DNA of 64,000 bases, from contig DASZUS010000065.1 of NCBI GenBank assembly GCA_035547515.1, positions 1 to 64,000 on the forward strand. Direction: 5' to 3'. This document shows, in pieces, positions 59,712 to 64,000 of the stretch. Each line of letters opens with the position of its first letter. The first letter of the stretch is position 1. Both the position numbers and the translations under genes were made by a program. The notes below the pieces were generated by a model that did no database searches, was not told the origin of the DNA, and saw only the letters and a program-made list of their open reading frames with translations. Source of the DNA: DASZTV01 sp035547515. Lineage in GTDB: Bacteria; Actinomycetota; Actinomycetes; JAFAQI01.

Positions 59712-59740
59712 ACGCTAGGGCTTAATCGCTGCCCACACAA
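59712..59740 (-). promoter_or_regulatory. Predicted promoter of the HU gene with a flanking inverted repeat
   Basis: On the minus strand TTGTGT (59740-59735), a 17-base spacer and TAGCGT (59717-59712) match the actinobacterial consensus well, with a leader of about 45 bases. The -35 lies inside one arm of an interrupted inverted repeat (CGCTG...ACACAAC at 59727-59741 and GTTGTGT..CAGCG at 59762-59775), a possible regulator site. The rest of the 165-bp gap to leuD shows nothing more. Confidence 0.55.
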
Positions 59741-59825
59741 CGATCACGCCATGCATTTCTTGTTGTGTCGCAGCGGATTCGCGGCAGGCCGGGGCGCGAC
59801 TAGGCCGTGTGGGTTACCCGCGGAG

Positions 59826-60413
59826 CTACGCCGTCACCGGCAGCCACGAAGGGCGCGTGGACTCGAAGGCGTCGATGTCGGCGGTGTGGCGCAGGGTCAA
59901 GCCGATGTCGTCGAGACCCTCCATGAGCCGCCACCGGGTGTAGTCGTCGATGTCGAAGGAAGCGACGACGTCGCCGGCACGCACCTCGCGGGAGCCGAGG
60001 TCGACCGTCACGGGTGCCTGCGGGTCGGACTCGACGAGATCCTGCAGGGCCCCCACCACGTCCTCCGGCAGCTGGACCGTGAGCAGGCCGCCCTTGAACG
60101 AGTTGCCGCGGAAGATGTCCGCGAAGCGTGAGGAGATCACGGCGCGGAAGCCGTAGTCCTGCAGCGCCCACACCGCGTGCTCTCGTGAGGATCCGGTGCC
60201 GAAGTCGGGGCCGGCGACGAGGATCGTCGCGCCGTCGTACCGGCTGTCGTTGAGGACGAACGACGGGTCCTGCCGCCACGCGCCGAACAGCCCGTCTTCG
60301 AACCCGCTGCGCGTCACGCGCTTGAGGTACTCGGCCGGGATGATCTGGTCGGTGTCGACGTTGCTGCGTCGCAGCGGCACCGCGCGGCCAGTGTGGGTGG
60401 TGAACTTCTCCAT
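59826..60413 (-). CDS. leuD: 3-isopropylmalate dehydratase, small subunit
   Basis: Together with LeuC converts 2- to 3-isopropylmalate in leucine synthesis. The 195-residue swivelling-domain protein opens MEKFTTHTGRAVPLRRSNVDTDQIIP in adjacent pieces and has FGTGSSREHAVWAL and FRGNSFKGGLL. It follows leuC by 19 bp, and both are read from the palindromic promoter region at 61828-61858. Confidence 0.96.
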   Translation of the reverse strand: MEKFTTHTGRAVPLRRSNVDTDQIIPAEYLKRVTRSGFEDGLFGAWRQDPSFVLNDSRYDGATILVAGPDFGTGSSREHAVWALQDYGFRAVISSRFADIFRGNSFKGGLLTVQLPEDVVGALQDLVESDPQAPVTVDLGSREVRAGDVVASFDIDDYTRWRLMEGLDDIGLTLRHTADIDAFESTRPSWLPVTA

Positions 60414-60432
60414 GACGATCGGTCCCTTCGCT

Positions 60433-61803
60433 CTACAGGTCCGCGGGCGCGGCGAGATGGCCGGCGACTGCGGTCGCCGCGGCGACCGCAGGAGACACCA
60501 GGTGGGTGCGGCCGCCGGGTCCCTGCCGGCCCTCGAAGTTGCGGTTCGAGGTGGAGGCGCTTCGCTCGCCGGGCGCGAGCTTGTCCGGGTTCATCGCGAG
60601 GCACATCGAGCACCCGGCGCCACGCCATTGCGCGCCCGCCGCCTCGAACACCTCGTGGAGTCCCTCCGACTCGGCCGCTTCCTTGACCACCACGGATCCC
60701 GGCACGACGAGCATGCGTACGCCGTCGGCGACCTTGCGGCCGCGCAGCACCTCTGCGACTGCGCGGAGGTCCTCGAGTCGGCCGTTGGTGCACGAGCCGA
60801 CGAAGACGGTGTCGACCTTGACCTCGCGCAGCGGCGTACCGGCGGTCAGTCCCATGTACTCGAGAGCCCGCTCGTCGGCGGCGTCACGCGGCTGCGGGAT
60901 GTCCGAAGACAGCGCCGCGCCCTGGCCGGGGTTGGTGCCCCAGGTCACCCACGGCGAGAGCTTTGTCGCGTCGATCGTCACGGTCTTGTCGAAGATGGCG
61001 CCGTCGTCGGTGGCGAGCTCGCGCCAAGCGGCGACGGCGGCGTCCCAGTCGGCGCCGGTGGGCGCGTTCGGGCGGCCCTGGAGGTAGGCGAACGTGGTGT
61101 CGTCCGGGGCGATCATCCCGGCGCGCGCGCCGGCCTCGATCGACATGTTGCAGACCGTCATGCGGCCTTCCATCGAAAGTCCCCGGATCGCCTCACCGCG
61201 GAACTCGATGACGTGGCCCTGCCCGCCGCCGGTGCCGATCTGGCTGATGATGCCGAGCACCAGGTCCTTGGCGGTGACCCCGGGCGGGAGAGCTCCCTCG
61301 ACCTCGACCGCCATCGTCTCGGGGCGCTGCAGTGGCAGCGTCTGCGTGGCAAGGACGTGCTCGACCTCGCTGGTGCCGATGCCGAACGCGAGGGCGCCGA
61401 AGGCGCCGTGCGTGCTCGTGTGGCTGTCGCCGCACACCACCGTCATGCCGGGCTGCGTCAGGCCGAGCTGCGGCCCGATGACGTGGACGATGCCCTGGCC
61501 GGCATCGCCCATCGGGTGCAGCCGGACGCCGAACTCCTCGCAGTTGCGGCGCAGCGCCTCGACCTGCGCGAGGCTCACCGGGTCGACGATCGGCCCGGGT
61601 GTCGTCGGGACGTTGTGGTCCTCGGTCGCGATCGTGAGGTCCGGGCGGCGCACGGTGCGGCCGGCGGCGCGCAGGCCGTCGAATGCCTGCGGGCTGGTGA
61701 CCTCGTGGACGAGGTGGAGGTCGATGTAGATCAGGTCCGGTTCGCCCTCGGTGCGGCGTACGACGTGGTTGTCCCACACCTTCTCGACCAGCGTGCGTGG
61801 CAT
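60433..61803 (-). CDS. leuC: 3-isopropylmalate dehydratase, large subunit
   Basis: The aconitase-family subunit with the [4Fe-4S] cluster. Cluster cysteines are in VFVGSCTNGRLED and GCSMCLAMNPD. The 456-residue product starts MPRTLVEKVWDNHVV at the ATG at 61803, with AAGGAG eight bases upstream. An open frame continues further upstream but crosses the operator and is not conserved. It is divergent from the IclR-type regulator, the arrangement that defines NdgR/LeuR control in actinobacteria. Confidence 0.97.
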   Translation of the reverse strand: MPRTLVEKVWDNHVVRRTEGEPDLIYIDLHLVHEVTSPQAFDGLRAAGRTVRRPDLTIATEDHNVPTTPGPIVDPVSLAQVEALRRNCEEFGVRLHPMGDAGQGIVHVIGPQLGLTQPGMTVVCGDSHTSTHGAFGALAFGIGTSEVEHVLATQTLPLQRPETMAVEVEGALPPGVTAKDLVLGIISQIGTGGGQGHVIEFRGEAIRGLSMEGRMTVCNMSIEAGARAGMIAPDDTTFAYLQGRPNAPTGADWDAAVAAWRELATDDGAIFDKTVTIDATKLSPWVTWGTNPGQGAALSSDIPQPRDAADERALEYMGLTAGTPLREVKVDTVFVGSCTNGRLEDLRAVAEVLRGRKVADGVRMLVVPGSVVVKEAAESEGLHEVFEAAGAQWRGAGCSMCLAMNPDKLAPGERSASTSNRNFEGRQGPGGRTHLVSPAVAAATAVAGHLAAPADL

Positions 61804-61827
61804 CGGCTCGCTCCTTCTCGTCCTGTC

Positions 61828-61858
61828 TACTTGCGTCTCACTATCTGATACGCAAGTA
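61828..61858. promoter_or_regulatory. Palindromic operator/promoter between leuC and iclR
   Basis: TACTTGCGT (61828-61836) and ACGCAAGTA (61850-61858) are exact reverse complements 13 bases apart. Each arm doubles as a TTGCGT -35 for the gene it points to: iclR has AAGTAT at 61854-61859 on the plus strand, and leuC has AAGTAG at 61832-61827 on the minus strand, both with 17-base spacers. An IclR-type dimer bound here would block both genes. The iclR start follows its -10 by six bases, a leaderless layout. Confidence 0.6.
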
Positions 61859-61865
61859 TTGAGAT

Positions 61866-62600
61866 ATGACACACCTTAGCACTAGACCGCAGAACGTCGT
61901 CCGGCAGAGCAGCGTCGGCGTTCTCGACAAGGCGGTCCACGTCCTGGAGTGTCTGCGCGGGGGGCCCGCGTCGCTGGCCGAGCTGGTCGGGCGCACCGGG
62001 CTGTCCCGTGCCACCGCCTACCGGCTCGCAGTGGCACTCGAGGTGCACGGCCTGGTCGAGCGTGACGAGGCGGGACGCTTCGAGCTCGGGCCGGCGCTGC
62101 TCGACCTCGCTGTGGCAGGGCGGCCGGACCCGCTGCTTCGCATCGCCGACTCCGTCCTGCAGCGCCTGTCGGCAAAGACCCACGAGAGCGCGCAGCTGTA
62201 CCGGCGGGTCGGCGACGTGCGCCGCTGCGTAGCTGCGGCGGAGCGTTCCAGTGGCCTGCGCGACACCGTGCCGGTGGGCGCCGACCTGCCGATGACCGCG
62301 GGTTCGGCGGCGCAGGTCTTGCTCGCCTGGGCGCCTGCGGGCGAGCCGCCCCCGGCGGGGGCGAAGTTCTCGCCCTCCACCCTGGCCGCCGTGCGCAGGC
62401 GCGGGTGGGCCGCCAGCGTCGGCGAACGCGAGCCGGGAGTGGCATCGGTCTCGGCCCCGGTGTTCGACGCGACGGGAGCTGTGGTGGCCGCCGTGTCGGT
62501 GTCGGGCCCGATCGACCGGCTGACGCGCAGCCCGGGCAAGCTCCACGCTGCCGCAGTCGTCGCCGCCGCCCAGGAGCTCACAGCAGCGGTGGCTCGCTAG
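61866..62600 (+). CDS. ndgR: IclR-family transcriptional regulator (NdgR-like)
   Basis: A 244-residue regulator. The N-terminal winged helix is LAELVGRTGLSRATAYRLAVALEVHGLVERD in adjacent helices. The C-terminal effector domain starts RFELGPALLDLAVAG and includes PMTAGSAAQVLLAWAP and VASVSAPVFDATGAVVAAVSVSGP. In Streptomyces the homologue NdgR, divergent from leuCD, controls leucine and other amino-acid genes. The ATG at 61866 has no ribosome binding site but follows a -10 hexamer. It probably represses leuCD and itself through the palindrome. Confidence 0.9.
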   Translation: MTHLSTRPQNVVRQSSVGVLDKAVHVLECLRGGPASLAELVGRTGLSRATAYRLAVALEVHGLVERDEAGRFELGPALLDLAVAGRPDPLLRIADSVLQRLSAKTHESAQLYRRVGDVRRCVAAAERSSGLRDTVPVGADLPMTAGSAAQVLLAWAPAGEPPPAGAKFSPSTLAAVRRRGWAASVGEREPGVASVSAPVFDATGAVVAAVSVSGPIDRLTRSPGKLHAAAVVAAAQELTAAVAR

Positions 62601-62663
62601 CCCCTCCACCGCCGTCCGCAGCCCGCACCGGATGCTGTCCGGGCCGGCCAACACCATCACGAC

Positions 62664-63212
62664 ATGGTCAAGAAGTGCGCAGTCGACGGCTGCAAGCGCG
62701 ATTCCAAAGAGCGCGGCTGGTGTCACGGGCACTACCAGCGCTGGAAGCGCCTCGGACATGTGCAAGCTGAGCGCCCGCTCGGTCGAAAGACCGAGGGGAA
62801 CTGCAAGATCGATGGATGTGAGCGGACGATCTACGCCCGCGGGCTCTGCGCCCCGCACTACCGGCGCCAGCTAACGGGCGGCAACGTGCGTGCTGAGCAG
62901 CCCATCCGTCCGCCCGCTGGCGACCGGCACGTCAGCCACGGTTACTACGTCGTAGCCGTTCCGCCCGAGATGCGGCATCTCACGGGTGGCGAGAGCCAGG
63001 CGCTCGAGCATCGATATGTGATGGCGCAGATGCTTGGCAGACCGTTGTGGCCGGATGAGAGCGTCCACCACCGTTCCGGGGACCGGCTCGACAACAGCCC
63101 GGACAACCTCGAGCTCTGGAGCAGGTGGCAGCCGCGAGGGCAACGCGTCGAGGACAAGGTTCGCTTCGCCAGAGAGATCCTCGAGCGCTACGCGCCGGAC
63201 TTGCTGCGCTAA
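62664..63212 (+). CDS. HNH endonuclease with duplicated Cys/His modules
   Basis: A 182-residue protein. Two N-terminal modules of the form C-x4-C-x8-C-x2-H-Y occur in CAVDGCKRDSKERGWCHGHY and CKIDGCERTIYARGLCAPHY; these may bind zinc. The C-terminal HNH domain has the pattern HRYVMAQMLGRPLWPDESVHH, DRLDNSPDNLELW. The architecture is that of free-standing endonucleases in actinobacteria and their phages. It lies just before a pair of tRNA genes, a common landing site for mobile genes, with no recognisable integrase or partner. No Shine-Dalgarno sequence is seen before the ATG. Confidence 0.85.
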   Translation: MVKKCAVDGCKRDSKERGWCHGHYQRWKRLGHVQAERPLGRKTEGNCKIDGCERTIYARGLCAPHYRRQLTGGNVRAEQPIRPPAGDRHVSHGYYVVAVPPEMRHLTGGESQALEHRYVMAQMLGRPLWPDESVHHRSGDRLDNSPDNLELWSRWQPRGQRVEDKVRFAREILERYAPDLLR

Positions 63213-63218
63213 GCGAAA

Positions 63219-63243
63219 GCCCGGCCAGCAGGCCGGGTCTCTC
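63219..63243. terminator. Bidirectional terminator after the HNH gene and tRNA-Glu
   Basis: CCCGGCC (63220-63226) and GGCCGGG (63231-63237) form a perfect seven-bp stem with a four-base loop. On the minus strand the stem is followed by CTTTCGCTT, a U-rich run suited to ending the tRNA transcript. On the plus strand TCTCTC follows, so it can also end the HNH message. Confidence 0.7.
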
Positions 63244-63257
63244 AACTTTGTACGACG

Positions 63258-63330
63258 TACCCTCGAGCGGATTCGAACCGCCGTTACCGCCTTGAGAGGG
63301 CGGCGTCCTAGGCCCCTAGACGACGAGGGC
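63258..63330 (-). tRNA. tRNA-Glu (anticodon CTC)
   Basis: A 73-nt cloverleaf read on the minus strand. The acceptor stem is GCCCTCG/CGAGGGT with a G-U first pair. The anticodon stem CCGCC/GGCGG holds the loop CTCTCAA, giving anticodon CTC, and the T loop is GGTTCGAATCC. No CCA is encoded. It follows tRNA-Gln and gltX, the usual grouping of glutamyl-tRNA and its synthetase in actinobacteria. Confidence 0.93.
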
Positions 63331-63365
63331 GAGATGAGCCAGAAAGCAGCAATCCCGGTGTTTCG

Positions 63366-63437
63366 CTGGGGTACCAGGACTCGAACCTAGACTAGCTGAA
63401 CCAGAATCAGCCGGGCTGCCAATTACCCCATACCCCA
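63366..63437 (-). tRNA. tRNA-Gln (anticodon CTG)
   Basis: A 72-nt cloverleaf on the minus strand with a perfect acceptor stem TGGGGTA/TACCCCA and discriminator G. The anticodon loop TTCTGGT gives CTG, and the T loop is GGTTCGAGTCC. CCA is not encoded. In actinobacteria this tRNA is charged with Glu by GltX and then amidated, which fits its position just after gltX. Confidence 0.93.
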
Positions 63438-63467
63438 AGGGCCCGCTCGCGCGGGCCGCCGACCACT

Positions 63468-64000
63468 CTAACCCAGCCGCACCTGGTTCAACGCGGCGTC
63501 GAGCCGCACCAGGCTTCGGTCCTTGCCGAGCAACTCGATCGACTCGAACAGCGGCGGCGAGACGGTCTTGCCGGTCACCGCGACCCGAACCGGGCCGAAC
63601 GCGTTCCTCGGCTTCAGCCCAAGCCGATCGACGAGCGCCCCACGCAGTGCCGTCTCGATGTTGGGCGTCGTGAACGGCGACACCGTCTCGAGCGCCGAAT
63701 GGGCAGCCTCGAGGGCGGCCAGCGCATCAGGCCCGAGCTGCTTGGCCGCCGCCTCCGGATCCACGGAGAACCTCTCGTCGAGCAGGAAGCCGACCATCTC
63801 CGCCGCCTCGAGCAACGTGGCCACCCGCTCCTGCACCAGCGGAGTCGCCTTGGTGACCACGCCGGCGGCAGCTCCCTCGACTCCCATGAACCGCACGAGC
63901 CGCGACGCCACGTCCTCGACGGGCAGCTCGCGCATGTAATGCCCGGACAGCCAGCGAAGCTTCTCCACGTCGAACACCGGACCGACCGGGTTGACCCGTC
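63468..64000 (-). CDS. gltX: Glutamyl-tRNA synthetase, C-terminal part (cut by window edge)
   Basis: The last ~177 codons of GltX, ending ALNQVRLG. The visible region is the end of the catalytic domain and the helical anticodon-binding domain (FDVEKLRWLSGHYMRELP, LGPDALAALEAAHSALE, GKTVSPPLFESIELLGKDRSLVRL). The HIGH and KMSKS motifs are outside the window. tRNA-Gln and tRNA-Glu follow directly, as in other actinobacteria, where this non-discriminating enzyme charges both. Confidence 0.93.
   Translation of the reverse strand, partial: RVNPVGPVFDVEKLRWLSGHYMRELPVEDVASRLVRFMGVEGAAAGVVTKATPLVQERVATLLEAAEMVGFLLDERFSVDPEAAAKQLGPDALAALEAAHSALETVSPFTTPNIETALRGALVDRLGLKPRNAFGPVRVAVTGKTVSPPLFESIELLGKDRSLVRLDAALNQVRLG

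Noticed and set aside
61804..61865. A leader peptide or T-box attenuator for leuCD
   Set aside because: The 62-bp spacer is filled by a palindromic promoter. There is no leucine-rich short frame and no T-box sequence.

Overview
This window is a stretch of core chromosome from a high-GC Gram-positive bacterium of the Actinomycetota. The lineage signs are a sporulation-type sigma factor of the WhiG class, a SepIVA-like coiled-coil protein beside coaD, a GlnR-type operator before amtB, an IclR regulator divergent from leuCD, the F420 gene cofC, an HU protein with a lysine/alanine tail, and GTG/TTG starts in a very GC-rich codon pattern. From memory, the gene order follows the Streptomyces rpsB-smc-leuCD region and its Mycobacterium counterpart closely, so most of the window is ancestral backbone. 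The genus is not decided by anything I can see.

Layout. 1-2372 (minus): infB (cut by the window edge), ylxR, nusA, rimP. 2418-4223 (plus): a lipoprotein, a ferritin-like DUF4439 protein and a DUF559 nuclease-like protein. 4260-10415 (minus): proS, a GNAT enzyme, ispG, the site-2 protease rseP, and dxr. 10533-12903: an APC permease (plus) facing a secreted G1-like protein (minus). 12924-17829 (minus): rlmN, cdsA, frr, pyrH, tsf, rpsB. 18097-25464: an M23 protein (plus), then whiG, xerC, dprA, comM, yraN, DUF2469, rnhB, lepB (minus). 25480-30006 (minus): rplS, trmD, rimM, khpA, rpsP, a zinc-ribbon membrane protein, ffh. 30026-32401: a divergent acyl-CoA synthetase / SDR-like pair. 32398-37744 (minus): a nitrogen cluster amtB-glnK-amt2-glnD. 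37912-45972 (minus): a small protein, ftsY, smc, a coiled-coil protein, mutM, rnc, an acyl carrier protein, rpmF, DUF177. 46036-49726 (minus): sepIVA-like, coaD, rsmD, recG. 49793-52496: rpmB (plus), a GNAT and thiD-thiL (minus), a one-domain Lrp protein (plus). 52527-59660: DUF3515 (plus), then ddl, an NlpC/P60 hydrolase, a trans-sulfuration enzyme, gpsA, plsC (minus), cofC and a CSD-like protein (plus), HU (minus). 59826-63212: leuDC, divergent iclR, and an HNH endonuclease. 63258-64000 (minus): tRNA-Glu, tRNA-Gln and the 3' end of gltX.

Genes are packed tightly. Many starts and stops overlap as ATGA, GTGA or TGATG, there is no gene-free stretch over 300 bp, and I saw no insertion sequence, prophage module or CRISPR array. 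Functionally the window joins translation (IF-2, ribosomal proteins, EF-Ts, RRF, tRNA and rRNA modification), protein export (Ffh, FtsY, LepB, RseP), isoprenoid, phospholipid, thiamin and leucine synthesis, nitrogen sensing, DNA repair and recombination, and envelope growth.

I found no complete new multi-gene system. The observations most worth a second look are: two conserved genes (ispG, thiL) that seem to start at ATC codons; a recurring leaderless layout with a -10-like hexamer 6-7 nt before the start; a perfect 17-bp inverted repeat enclosing the amt2 start; a well-spaced GlnR-type box before amtB; a possible pseudoknot leader before rplS; and three secreted or soluble proteins that appear to have lost family catalytic residues.
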